A stretch of DNA of 31,835 nt, from contig URHH01000018.1 of assembly GCA_900547615.1 (NCBI GenBank), positions 1 through 31,835 on the forward strand, in the 5' to 3' direction. Source of the stretch: an uncultured Blautia sp. Lineage in GTDB: Bacteria > Bacillota > Clostridia > Lachnospirales > Lachnospiraceae. This document shows positions 7,702 through 15,863 of the stretch, in pieces. The translations under genes and the position numbers were made by a program. The notes under the pieces are model-generated. The model had not been told where the DNA came from and did not search any database. It was given only the letters and a program-made list of their open reading frames with translations. Position 1 is the stretch's first letter. Each line of letters opens with the position of its first letter.

Positions 7702-10205
7702 GCTTTCCTTCCTTTCCATGTCTCATATCGTTTTGCGAGAGAGCAGTCCCCTCTCACAAGGCTTAAATTTGGATTGTAATACGGATCGCCTGCCTCAAGA
7801 AGCTCTCCGTATCGTTTCTGAAATGCGTCGATTTCTTTCTGGAAACGCTCCTGTTTCTCCGGCGTTGTCTCAAATCCTCTTGATTTTGATTCGTAATGAT
7901 AAAGCTGTACGTCCGGCAGAAATACTACTTTTTTATGAAGTTTTCCTGCCCTCAGGCAGAAATCCACATCATTTAACGCCACTTTAAAGTTTTCCCCGTC
8001 AAGACCGGAAAGCTCGTCAAAAACAGCTTTTTTTACCATCAGGCAGGCTCCCGTCACTGCGCTCACCTCCTGGGCAGCTGCAAGGCGTCCCATATATCCT
8101 GTGTGATTTTTTCCAAAGCCGGTGAGAATATGACCTGCAAAGCCGCCCATTCCTACAACAACACCGGCATGTTGTACCGTATCGTCAGGATAAAGCAGCT
8201 TCGCGCCTGCAATGGCAGTGTCTTCTCTCTGGCAATAACCAAGCATCTGTTCCAGCCAGTCAGGTGTGATCACCTCTGTGTCGTTGTTGAGAAGAAGGTA
8301 ATAATCCCCTTCCGCGTATTTTGCACCGAAATTATTGATCGCAGAATAATTAAATTCACCCTCCCAGACAACGACCTTAACGTTCGCATACTGCTGCTTC
8401 AGCCTCTCGTAATATGCAAATGTCTCTTTTTCCACACTGTTGTTTTCAATCACGATAATTTCTTTGTTTTCCCAGGTACTCTTTTCCATAACAGAGGAAA
8501 TACATTTTTCCAGATCTTCGATATGGTCTTTATTTGGGATTAAAATAGAAACCTTTGGATTTCCCTGCACTTTAAATTTTGTGCGGTACACAATAAAGAT
8601 TCCCGTAAACTCAGCCTCTGCCAGAAGGCCGCAACGTTTATAATGCTCTGAAAGGGCTCTTTTTCCTGCTTCTACCGCATAATTTTTGCTGTCCTGATTT
8701 CCCGCAGTAGAGCCCTCATGGCTTCTCCAGTGATACAGCACTTTTGGAATATGATAAATATGTTCCGTATGTTCCACGCATCTTAAAAGAAAATCGTAAT
8801 CCTGCGCTCCGTCAAACTCCGGTCTTAAAGTTCCGGCTTTTTCCAGAAGTTCTTTTTTTACAGCCACAAGGTGACAGATATAATTAATACAGCGCAGGTA
8901 ATCCAGATTAAAGTCCGGCTTAAAATGCGGATAAAAAAGATTCCCCTCTTTATCCATAAGGTCCTCATCTGTGTAAATAAGTTCTCCATCCGGCCGTTCC
9001 TTAAGAAGCACTGCCATTTCGTAAAGGGCGTCCGGCGCGATCACATCGTCATGATCCGCAAAAACAATAAAATCACCCTCTGCCATTTCAAGCGCTGCAT
9101 TTGTATTTCCGGAAATCCCCGTATTTTCTTTCAGATGCTTATAAAAAATCCGCCTGTCCTTTCCGTAATTTGCCTGGATAAACGCTCCCAGCGTATCCTC
9201 GCTGCTGCCGTCCGCCAGACAGAGCTGCCAGTTTCCGTAGCTTTGCTTTATAACAGAATCGATCATTTCTTTTAAGAAGGATACCGGCGTATGATAGAGC
9301 GGAACTACAATGCTGAAAAGAGGCATGTAAGAAAAATTCTCTTTTGCCTGTCTGCGAAGTTCTTTTCCGGACGGGCTGTGCTTCTTCGCATATGTTTCAT
9401 ACGCGTCTGCAAAGGAAGAAGATTCCTCCCATACATAATCAAGAAATCCCCGAAGCCCGAGAGCTTTTTTTATTTTTTGATTCTTCTCTCTGTTTTCTTT
9501 TCCCACTGTGCGGGCGATTCTGCCAATCCTTGTATTTTCTCTGTCAAAACGGCGCATATCAATGATTTCCTGCTTTGTCACAACCCCGTTTTTAAATTCT
9601 ACGATCAGCTTTTTGCTTTTTACCCTGTTTCGGGGAATTTCCAGAATAAATCCGTGGCAGGCATCTGCGTCCACGCCGAACACTTCTTTTAAATCCGGTC
9701 GGCGCACACTGCTTTGAGAAACCTCTTCCTGAATTTTTCCTTTTTCGTCCACAACAGATAAGGCATATCCGCCAAACGCATCTACACACCAGCCCTGGAT
9801 ATGCACTTTATCCAGACGTTTTTCCACACACTCCATGTAATACTGAAGAGTATCCTGATAATACTCTTTCTTTACCTGTTCCATTGTTTTCTGCATAACC
9901 GGAATACTCTCTTTCCCGCAGCAGAATCTCACGCGAAGAAACTCAGCAAGAGAAAACAGGTTTTCTATATTTTCAATGTAAATCTCAAATCCTGCGTTCA
10001 CGTCTGGAAAAGAAAGTTGGGGAAGCGCTGCCAGCACATCGGGACGCTCTGTTCTGACTACTCTGCAGGAAATGGGGGCATAATCTGCCCTTACCTGAAC
10101 CTCCGGCTCTAAGTCCCCTGTGTACAGCCATCCTGTTATAATACACGTTCCGTTATTTTTTCGCTGATATTTACAGGCGTCCACCGTTACCCTGCATTCG
10201 CTCAT
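7698..10205 (-). CDS. Glycosyltransferase with two GT2 domains (first paralogue)
   Basis: Predicted cytoplasmic glycosyltransferase of 835 residues with the same plan as the next gene: a roughly 280-residue N-terminal region, then two GT2 domains. The first begins at FSIVVPLYHTPVSFLKEMIDSV with FADHDDVIAPDALYE; the second begins at VSILIPNKDHIEDLEKCISSV with LLLNNDTEVITPDWLEQ. The N-terminal region may help substrate binding or oligomerisation. The start ATG follows GAAAGGAAGTGAGG and lies four bases after the stop of the kinase-like gene, so the genes are tightly packed. With the ABC exporter upstream, it most likely elongates the polymer on its lipid carrier in the cytoplasm. Linkage and donor are not visible. 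Confidence 0.9.
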   Translation of the reverse strand: MSECRVTVDACKYQRKNNGTCIITGWLYTGDLEPEVQVRADYAPISCRVVRTERPDVLAALPQLSFPDVNAGFEIYIENIENLFSLAEFLRVRFCCGKESIPVMQKTMEQVKKEYYQDTLQYYMECVEKRLDKVHIQGWCVDAFGGYALSVVDEKGKIQEEVSQSSVRRPDLKEVFGVDADACHGFILEIPRNRVKSKKLIVEFKNGVVTKQEIIDMRRFDRENTRIGRIARTVGKENREKNQKIKKALGLRGFLDYVWEESSSFADAYETYAKKHSPSGKELRRQAKENFSYMPLFSIVVPLYHTPVSFLKEMIDSVIKQSYGNWQLCLADGSSEDTLGAFIQANYGKDRRIFYKHLKENTGISGNTNAALEMAEGDFIVFADHDDVIAPDALYEMAVLLKERPDGELIYTDEDLMDKEGNLFYPHFKPDFNLDYLRCINYICHLVAVKKELLEKAGTLRPEFDGAQDYDFLLRCVEHTEHIYHIPKVLYHWRSHEGSTAGNQDSKNYAVEAGKRALSEHYKRCGLLAEAEFTGIFIVYRTKFKVQGNPKVSILIPNKDHIEDLEKCISSVMEKSTWENKEIIVIENNSVEKETFAYYERLKQQYANVKVVVWEGEFNYSAINNFGAKYAEGDYYLLLNNDTEVITPDWLEQMLGYCQREDTAIAGAKLLYPDDTVQHAGVVVGMGGFAGHILTGFGKNHTGYMGRLAAAQEVSAVTGACLMVKKAVFDELSGLDGENFKVALNDVDFCLRAGKLHKKVVFLPDVQLYHYESKSRGFETTPEKQERFQKEIDAFQKRYGELLEAGDPYYNPNLSLVRGDCSLAKRYETWKGRKA

Positions 10206-10209
10206 TTCC

Positions 10210-11100
10210 TCACTTCCTTTCTACTATTTTTCTGTATTTCCTGTACATTTTCCAGATTTTTGTATTTTTCATTTCCCGTATAAGGTGATTCTTTTTCTTA
10301 ATCTCATCTTTCAATTCTCTGTTTTCTGCCTGAAGCTGTGCATATTTCTCCTGAATCCACATAGCACCCGGAGACATTGCGGTAAACATATCTCTCATAG
10401 GAATATGTCCCTCCGTAATATATTTCTGGAATGAACTTTCCATTTGTTCAAACTGTCTGCACATACAGGGAGTAATGCCGAATTTTCTGTAGATTTTTTC
10501 TTCGTCAAGCACTTCCCGCATAGGATTGGAATGAATATAATAGTGGATCACGCGGTACAATACAAATTTACCGGGAACCGGAAAATCAAAGGTCCACTCA
10601 TAATCAAGGACAACCGGAGGATTGGTAAGCACAAGATTCTGGCACACCATGTCAATATCGGTCACATCTGCACACTCCATCTCCTGAAAGAATACAGTCT
10701 CTCCGAATACTTTTGTAAATGCCTCCGTGTTTTCAAAAATCCTGCCTTTATATATTTTTTCAAGTTCTGCGAGATAGCCTGTAAGAAGCGTCTCCGCCTC
10801 TTCTTTTTCTCCCTGCTTTAAAAGACTGTCAAGACGCTCCTCGAGGGTTTCTCCTGACACATATTCCAAGACTGCGCTTTTGCCTTCAAGCGTACATTTA
10901 TTGCACACAAAGGGAGAATCTTTGAAAGCTTTCTCCAGAGCTTCCGCCCATTTTGCCAGAGAAGCTACGTGAGCTTCTCCCTCTTTTCCAACCGGTGTTT
11001 TTCTCACAATTTTTATATCTTCCTGCTCTAAAATGTCAGTTCGAAGAGAAAAGCGCGGACTTCTCTCATTGGAATATTTGCTGTATATTAATTTCTCCAT
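10210..11100 (-). CDS. Kinase-like (APH/WbdD-type fold) protein with C-terminal coiled coil
   Basis: Soluble protein of 296 residues that I assign to the aminoglycoside phosphotransferase/protein-kinase-like fold from its motif order. There is a beta-3-like IKIVRK (Lys30 or Lys34), a hinge-like AVLEYVSGETLEERL (about 76-90), a catalytic-loop-like TDIDMVCQNLVL with Asp150 and Asn155 spaced as in APH enzymes, and a metal-site-like VVLDYEW (Asp166). Residues about 249-280 are charged with heptad-like spacing (LQAENRELKDEIKKKNHLI), suggesting a coiled coil, followed by a basic tail KIWKMYRKYRKIV that may touch the membrane. The ATG at 11100 shares one base with the preceding stop (TAATG), with GGAGGG upstream; a GTG at 11115 is less likely. 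Beside a methyltransferase and a Wzt-type ATPase it may phosphorylate a glycan end. The function is inferred; an inactive regulator is possible. Confidence 0.6.
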   Translation of the reverse strand: MEKLIYSKYSNERSPRFSLRTDILEQEDIKIVRKTPVGKEGEAHVASLAKWAEALEKAFKDSPFVCNKCTLEGKSAVLEYVSGETLEERLDSLLKQGEKEEAETLLTGYLAELEKIYKGRIFENTEAFTKVFGETVFFQEMECADVTDIDMVCQNLVLTNPPVVLDYEWTFDFPVPGKFVLYRVIHYYIHSNPMREVLDEEKIYRKFGITPCMCRQFEQMESSFQKYITEGHIPMRDMFTAMSPGAMWIQEKYAQLQAENRELKDEIKKKNHLIREMKNTKIWKMYRKYRKIVERK

Positions 11101-12026
11101 TATCTGCCCTCCCACTGCGCCACTACAAGAAAGGAATTGGAAAATTCCGGAAACATTCCGCTCTCTATTAAAGAGTCATATACTCTTGGCTCATCAAATA
11201 AAAAGATCCTCTCTCTGTCATAATTTGCAAATCCATGAGAAAGCTCCCCTTTCTTTGGGAGATAAGCATCGGAATAAATCGTCATCGGGAACTTGTAGTC
11301 CGGATACGGATAATAAAATGTGGAAGAAAACTCTCCTGCCTGGCTGATAATATTGGAAAGCTCTGCCTTTGAGAAGGTTTTTACTCCCTCTGTTTTCGGA
11401 TACCCTTCCAGCCCTTCAAAGTAAGTTCCTGTGTGGTCTTCTGTGCAGCCTGCCCAGTATTTTAATCCCAGCCTGTTTTCAATGGCTATGATGATTTTTC
11501 CTCCCGGATTTAAGTGACGGGAAATCCGGCGCAGCATTTCTACGTACGGTTCTTTTGTGCCAATATATCCTTCTGAATATTCAAACACACCAATTAAAGT
11601 AATATAATCGAATTTCTCTTCCAGATTTTTTTCTATATCCTGGAAATTTCCCACCATAATTTTTACATTCTCATAATCTCTGTTCCTGTAGGCATTGATG
11701 GTACTTCTCATTTTCGAAAGCTCAATACAGGTAAGAGAACCTGCCTTTTCTGCAAGAGCTCCTGTGACTGCTCCGCAGCCGGAACCGATTTCCAGCACCT
11801 TATCTTCTTTTGTTATGGGAAGCCATTCCAGAATATTTTTTCTTATATGAGAAAAATGATAAAGAACAGGCCAGCTGTTCCTCTGCGCAATGACAGCGTT
11901 TAATTTCTCTTCTCTGTAATGCTTCGCAATTTCCAGAAGCTCTTCCTCAACGGGACCGTCGCTGTATAAATCTTCTCCCGGATAATAAGTGTAATCCAGG
12001 GTTACATTTCCGATTTTTTCCTGCAT
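11100..12026 (-). CDS. Class I SAM-dependent methyltransferase
   Basis: Cytoplasmic methyltransferase of 308 residues with a Rossmann fold. Motif I is VLEIGSGCGAVTGAL (about residues 77-91), an acidic residue for the SAM ribose follows in LTCIELS, motif IV-like FDYITLIGVFEYSEGY comes next, and NPGGKIIIAIENRLGLKYWAG is the usual post-motif strand. The substrate is probably a sugar, given its place between the export ATPase and two glycosyltransferases. The start has AAGGAGAG a few bases upstream and lies 12 bases after the ATPase gene. Its stop codon shares one base with the kinase-like gene, implying coupled translation and joint function. O-methylation of the chain end, as by the WbdD methyltransferase domain, is my preferred reading; methylation within the repeat unit is the alternative. 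Confidence 0.85.
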   Translation of the reverse strand: MQEKIGNVTLDYTYYPGEDLYSDGPVEEELLEIAKHYREEKLNAVIAQRNSWPVLYHFSHIRKNILEWLPITKEDKVLEIGSGCGAVTGALAEKAGSLTCIELSKMRSTINAYRNRDYENVKIMVGNFQDIEKNLEEKFDYITLIGVFEYSEGYIGTKEPYVEMLRRISRHLNPGGKIIIAIENRLGLKYWAGCTEDHTGTYFEGLEGYPKTEGVKTFSKAELSNIISQAGEFSSTFYYPYPDYKFPMTIYSDAYLPKKGELSHGFANYDRERIFLFDEPRVYDSLIESGMFPEFSNSFLVVAQWEGR

Positions 12027-12038
12027 AAAACTCTCCTT

Positions 12039-13310
12039 TTATTTCAGTTCCTCAATACTCACTTTGGAATTCATATCATAAAAGCCTACTGTGTTTTTGT
12101 GGGAGACGACTGTAATGTTGCAGGCATCATAAAGCCTGTGAAATACAGTAAAATCTCCGCCTTTATATCCTGTACAGCCGAAAGAAAGAAGATATTCCCC
12201 TCCCTGAAGGCTCATTTCCTGGGTAAAGGTCACAATACACTCTTTTCCTGCCTCGGAATGCTCCACTTCCATTTCCTCAAAAAGTGTGTTTGTTCCTGTG
12301 ATCTCCGTTCCCTGTATATTTTTGAAGGTAAACGCCATAATCGGCTGCTGAATCGTCTCATGAAAACGTACCTTCATTTTAATCGAAAAGCTGCTGCCTT
12401 TTTCTATGGTATTACTCTGTCTTCCCTTGGAATCCAGAACAACAAAATCCACAATCTCCGCCTGCTTGTCTCCGTATTCCAGAGTATCCGGATTTACCAT
12501 AAAGCCGGCTCTCCAGTTTTCCGTCTCTTTTCCTAAAGAAGGCGCTGCCTCCTCCCCCTGCTTCACAGGATCCTGATTGACAAGAAGCTGCTTGTACATA
12601 TCTACCATTTCTTTTGGATTACCCTCGTCCAGCATCTGTCCCTTATTTAAAAGAACTACCTTGTCACAGTATTTGGAAATGCTGCTCAGATCATGGCTTA
12701 CAATCAGGATAGTTTTTCCCTGATTCTTAAATTCTTCAAATTTATGATAACATTTTGCCTGGAAAAATACATCTCCCACAGAGAGTGCCTCATCTACGAT
12801 GAGGATTTCCGGGTCAATATTGATAGCTACGGCAAAGGCAAGACGCACAAACATACCGCTCGAATACATTTTGACAGGCTGGTGGATAAAATCTCCAATA
12901 TCTGCGAAAGAGAGAATATCATCAAGACGGGCGTCTATCTCCTCTTTTGTAAAACCAATCATGGTTCCATTTAAATAAATGTTTTCAAGCCCTGTATACT
13001 CCATATTAAAGCCTGCACCAAGCTCAAGGAGAGCGGAAATTCTTCCGTTTACCTTCACCTCTCCCTCTGTCGGGGAAAGAACGCCTGTAATAATCTTTAA
13101 AATCGTGGACTTACCGGAACCGTTCGTCCCGATAATTCCCACGCATTCACCTTCGTTTATATCAAAATTCACGTCACGAAGAGCGTAATGTTCCCTGTAT
13201 TTTTTCTTTCTTGACAGCCCCAGTGATTCCTTTAACCGGTCAGAGGGCTTGTCGTAAAGTTTATACATTTTTGTCAGGTGCTGCACCTGAATGGCTTTTT
13301 TATTTTCCAC
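12039..13310 (-). CDS. Polysaccharide ABC exporter ATPase with Wzt-like C-terminal domain
   Basis: ATP-binding subunit of a polysaccharide exporter, 423 residues, at the inner face of the membrane with the neighbouring permease. The nucleotide-binding domain has Walker A GTNGSGKS (61-68), signature YSSGM (149-153), Walker B EILIVDEA (about 168-175) and the switch LIVSHD. From about residue 275 there is an extra beta-rich domain (NWRAGFMVNPDTLEYGDKQAEI to TVVSHKNTVGFYDMN) like the Wzt carbohydrate-binding domain, which in E. coli O8/O9a binds the capped non-reducing end of the chain. TagH, RgpD and RfbB are related ATPases. It starts at GTG (13310) with AAGGAGAGGG upstream, 12 bases after the permease stop. 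The C-terminal domain suggests that the exported chain carries a recognised terminal mark. Confidence 0.92.
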   Translation of the reverse strand: MENKKAIQVQHLTKMYKLYDKPSDRLKESLGLSRKKKYREHYALRDVNFDINEGECVGIIGTNGSGKSTILKIITGVLSPTEGEVKVNGRISALLELGAGFNMEYTGLENIYLNGTMIGFTKEEIDARLDDILSFADIGDFIHQPVKMYSSGMFVRLAFAVAINIDPEILIVDEALSVGDVFFQAKCYHKFEEFKNQGKTILIVSHDLSSISKYCDKVVLLNKGQMLDEGNPKEMVDMYKQLLVNQDPVKQGEEAAPSLGKETENWRAGFMVNPDTLEYGDKQAEIVDFVVLDSKGRQSNTIEKGSSFSIKMKVRFHETIQQPIMAFTFKNIQGTEITGTNTLFEEMEVEHSEAGKECIVTFTQEMSLQGGEYLLSFGCTGYKGGDFTVFHRLYDACNITVVSHKNTVGFYDMNSKVSIEELK

Positions 13311-13322
13311 TTGTCCCTCTCC

Positions 13323-14138
13323 TTATAATACATCTGCAAAATGAACGCGAAGACGTCTGAATACCCAGTTTCCGAAAACAAAACAGAGAATCGTAAATAC
13401 CCAGAAGTAAAGCGTCCACATCGGGCTTTCAAAAAACCACTTTTTCATAACAAAAGCATCTCTGTAACCGGATACAATGTAATACATCGGATTTAACTGA
13501 AGCACCTTCTGAAGAAGAGGATGTCCCGGAAGAGAAGTTTCCGCAATCCACATAATCGGCGTCAGCCAGATTCCTACCTGCAGACCAATGCTGATAATCT
13601 GAGTTAAATCCCGAAAGAAAACAACAACAGCGCAGGTGGCATAAACAAGTCCCAGCACAAGAAGGAAGGTACATATGCTGTAGTAAAGAATCTGGATATA
13701 ATATAAATCCGGAAATCTTCCGTAAAACATATACAGAATAATTGTAAACAGCACGAAAAAGCCGTGTACAAACATCGCTGAAATAATCTTCACAACAGGA
13801 AGAACGCTGATATTAAAAACGACTTTTTTCACAAGATAATTATATTCAAGAAGAGAGTTTGTTCCTCCTATCAAAGCGTCCTGAAAGAAAAACCACGGCA
13901 CGATTCCAGCCACCAGATAAAGGACAAAGGGAACTCCCAGATCCCCTGTACCGGAGCGAAAGCCCACGGAAAAGACAAACCAGTATACAAGTATGGTTAC
14001 AATCGGCTGTACAAACGCCCACACGATTCCCAGATAAGAACCTGCATACTTTGTCTTAAAATCATTTTTTGCCAGTTTGAAAACCAGCCGGCGGTTTTTA
14101 TATAATTCCGCCGGCAGGGAAAAAATAGTCTTCAGCAT
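13323..14138 (-). CDS. Polysaccharide ABC exporter permease (ABC-2 type)
   Basis: Integral membrane subunit of 271 residues with about six hydrophobic segments, of the Wzm/TagG/RgpC type. The N-terminal amphipathic start (LVFKLAKNDFKTKYAGSYLGIVWAFVQPIVTILVYWFVFSVGF) and the late stretch WLTPIMWIAETSL...LNPMYYIVSGYRDAF are typical of this family. With the ATPase it moves a lipid-linked polysaccharide from the cytoplasm to the outer face of the membrane. The start has AGGAGC formed partly by the stop codon of the preceding rmlC gene, nine bases apart. Absence of Wzx/Wzy-like genes nearby fits ABC-dependent export of a fully made chain. Confidence 0.93.
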   Translation of the reverse strand: MLKTIFSLPAELYKNRRLVFKLAKNDFKTKYAGSYLGIVWAFVQPIVTILVYWFVFSVGFRSGTGDLGVPFVLYLVAGIVPWFFFQDALIGGTNSLLEYNYLVKKVVFNISVLPVVKIISAMFVHGFFVLFTIILYMFYGRFPDLYYIQILYYSICTFLLVLGLVYATCAVVVFFRDLTQIISIGLQVGIWLTPIMWIAETSLPGHPLLQKVLQLNPMYYIVSGYRDAFVMKKWFFESPMWTLYFWVFTILCFVFGNWVFRRLRVHFADVL

Positions 14139-14147
14139 TTTCGGCTC

Positions 14148-14702
14148 CTATCTGTGAAACTCTTTTAAGCCGTGCCATTTTTTATCCTTGTCGGAAAGCT
14201 CCAGCTCCATTCCTTCCGGAACCGGCCATTCCACACCAATATCCGGATCATTCCAGATAAGACCGCCCTCATCGTTTGGGTGATAAAAATCAGAGCATTT
14301 GTAAGTAAATTCAGCATGGTCGGAAAGTACAAGGAAACCATGTGCAAATCCCTTTGGAATAAAGAACTGCTTCTTATTTTCTGCAGAAAGAAGAACGCCG
14401 TACCATTTTCCGAATGTTTTGGAGCCTTCTCTTAAATCTACTGCCACATCGTAAACTTCTCCGCTCACTACGCGCACAAGCTTATCCTGCGGATACTGAA
14501 TCTGGAAATGAAGTCCGCGAAGAACCCCGTAATGTGAGCTTGACTGGTTGTCCTGTACAAACTCTACATCGATTCCTGCCTCCTTAAAATCATTGTAATT
14601 GTATGTCTCCATAAAATATCCTCTGGAATCACCAAATACAGTCGGCTCGATCACTTTCAGACCTTCTATGTCTCCGCATGGAGTCACTTTAATTTTTCCC
14701 AT
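14148..14702 (-). CDS. rfbC: dTDP-4-dehydrorhamnose 3,5-epimerase
   Basis: Cupin-fold epimerase (RmlC/RfbC) of 184 residues, the usual length. It inverts C3 and C5 of dTDP-4-keto-6-deoxy-D-glucose on the way to dTDP-L-rhamnose. The catalytic His lies in VLRGLHFQIQYPQDKLVRV, the Tyr in FTYKCSDFYHP and the Asp in WNDPDIGVEWP; FIPKGFAHGFLVLSD is the family core. The start follows AAAGGAGAT and lies 13 bases after wecE. The partners RmlA, RmlB and RmlD needed for dTDP-rhamnose are not in this window, so they must be encoded elsewhere. The product is probably rhamnose or a related deoxy sugar for the exported glycan. Confidence 0.95.
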   Translation of the reverse strand: MGKIKVTPCGDIEGLKVIEPTVFGDSRGYFMETYNYNDFKEAGIDVEFVQDNQSSSHYGVLRGLHFQIQYPQDKLVRVVSGEVYDVAVDLREGSKTFGKWYGVLLSAENKKQFFIPKGFAHGFLVLSDHAEFTYKCSDFYHPNDEGGLIWNDPDIGVEWPVPEGMELELSDKDKKWHGLKEFHR

Positions 14703-14715
14703 TTTTTATCTCCTT

Positions 14716-15846
14716 TCAAAATCCTTTAAAATTTAAAATTGTGTCTGTCACATATGCCACGTCTTTCATGTCAAGATTGTAAAACATGGGAAGACGGAGC
14801 AGTCTCTCGCTCTCTTTCGTTGTATACACATCTTCCCCTGAAAATCTTCCAAACTTCTGTCCTGCCGGAGCCGTATGGAGGGGAACATAGTGAAATACGC
14901 TTCGGATCCCGTTTTCCTTCAGATAAGTGATCAGTTCTGCCCGCACTTCCTGATTTCTTACTTTCAGGTAATACATATGGCAGTTGTTTGTACAGCCCTT
15001 CGGAACAACCGGACGTACAATCTTTCCTTCTTCTTCCAGAACTTCGAGATGCTCATGGTAATATTGATAAATTTCTTCCCTCTTCCTACTGATTTTATCA
15101 CATTCTTCCAGTTGTGCATAGAGGTAAGCTGCATTCAGCTCACTTGGAAGATACGAAGAACCATAATCAATCCATCGGTACTTATCCACCTGTCCCCGGA
15201 AAAACTTGCTTCTGTCTGTTCCTTTTTCCCGTAGTATTTCCGCCCGCTCCTGGTATTTATCGCCCTGAAAAACGAGAGCGCCTCCCTCTCCCATTGTATA
15301 ATTCTTTGTTTCGTGGAAACTGTAACAGCCGAAGTCCCCGATCGTGCCGAGAGCCTTTCCTTTATAATAAGAGCCGACGCCCTGGGCTGCGTCCTCCACA
15401 ACTTTTAAATTATACTTTGCTGCCAGAGCCATGATCGTATCCATCTCGCAGGAAATACCTGCATAATGAACCGGAACGATCGCCTTTGTCTTGGGTGTGA
15501 TGGCTGCCTCAATCTTTGTCTCATCAATATTCATGGTATCCGGACGAATATCTACAAATACAATTTTTGCTCCCCGAAGCACAAAAGCGTCCGCTGTTGA
15601 CACAAATGTATAGGAAGGCATGATCACCTCGTCTCCCGGCTTTATATCGCAGAGATAAGCTGCCATTTCAAGCGCATGGGTACAGGAAGTCGTCAGCATC
15701 ACATGACGGACGTCAAACTTTTCCTCCATCAGTGCAGAACACTTCTTTGTATAGCTTCCATCGCCGCACAGCATTCCCTTTTCTATCGCGTCCTGTATAT
15801 AAGCGAGTTCTTTTCCCACAAACGCAGGTCTGTTAAAATCTATCAT
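14716..15846 (-). CDS. wecE: dTDP-4-amino-4,6-dideoxygalactose transaminase
   Basis: PLP-dependent sugar aminotransferase of the DegT/DnrJ/EryC1/StrS family, 376 residues, the same length as E. coli WecE (RffA) and similar along its whole length. WecE turns dTDP-4-keto-6-deoxy-D-glucose into dTDP-4-amino-4,6-dideoxy-D-galactose (Fuc4N) using glutamate. The PLP lysine is Lys181 in FHETKNYTMGEGGA; also visible are LCGDGSYTKKC, IMPSYTFVSTADAFVLRGAKIVFVD and VVEDAAQG. The ATG at 15846 is chosen because it aligns with the E. coli start; a GTG at 15882 would lie inside the muramidase gene. It uses the same keto sugar as RmlC. No N-acetyltransferase (WecD-like) gene is nearby, so the amine may stay free or be modified elsewhere. 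Confidence 0.93.
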   Translation of the reverse strand: MIDFNRPAFVGKELAYIQDAIEKGMLCGDGSYTKKCSALMEEKFDVRHVMLTTSCTHALEMAAYLCDIKPGDEVIMPSYTFVSTADAFVLRGAKIVFVDIRPDTMNIDETKIEAAITPKTKAIVPVHYAGISCEMDTIMALAAKYNLKVVEDAAQGVGSYYKGKALGTIGDFGCYSFHETKNYTMGEGGALVFQGDKYQERAEILREKGTDRSKFFRGQVDKYRWIDYGSSYLPSELNAAYLYAQLEECDKISRKREEIYQYYHEHLEVLEEEGKIVRPVVPKGCTNNCHMYYLKVRNQEVRAELITYLKENGIRSVFHYVPLHTAPAGQKFGRFSGEDVYTTKESERLLRLPMFYNLDMKDVAYVTDTILNFKGF

Positions 15847-15863
15847 CTTCTGTTCCCTGTCCT

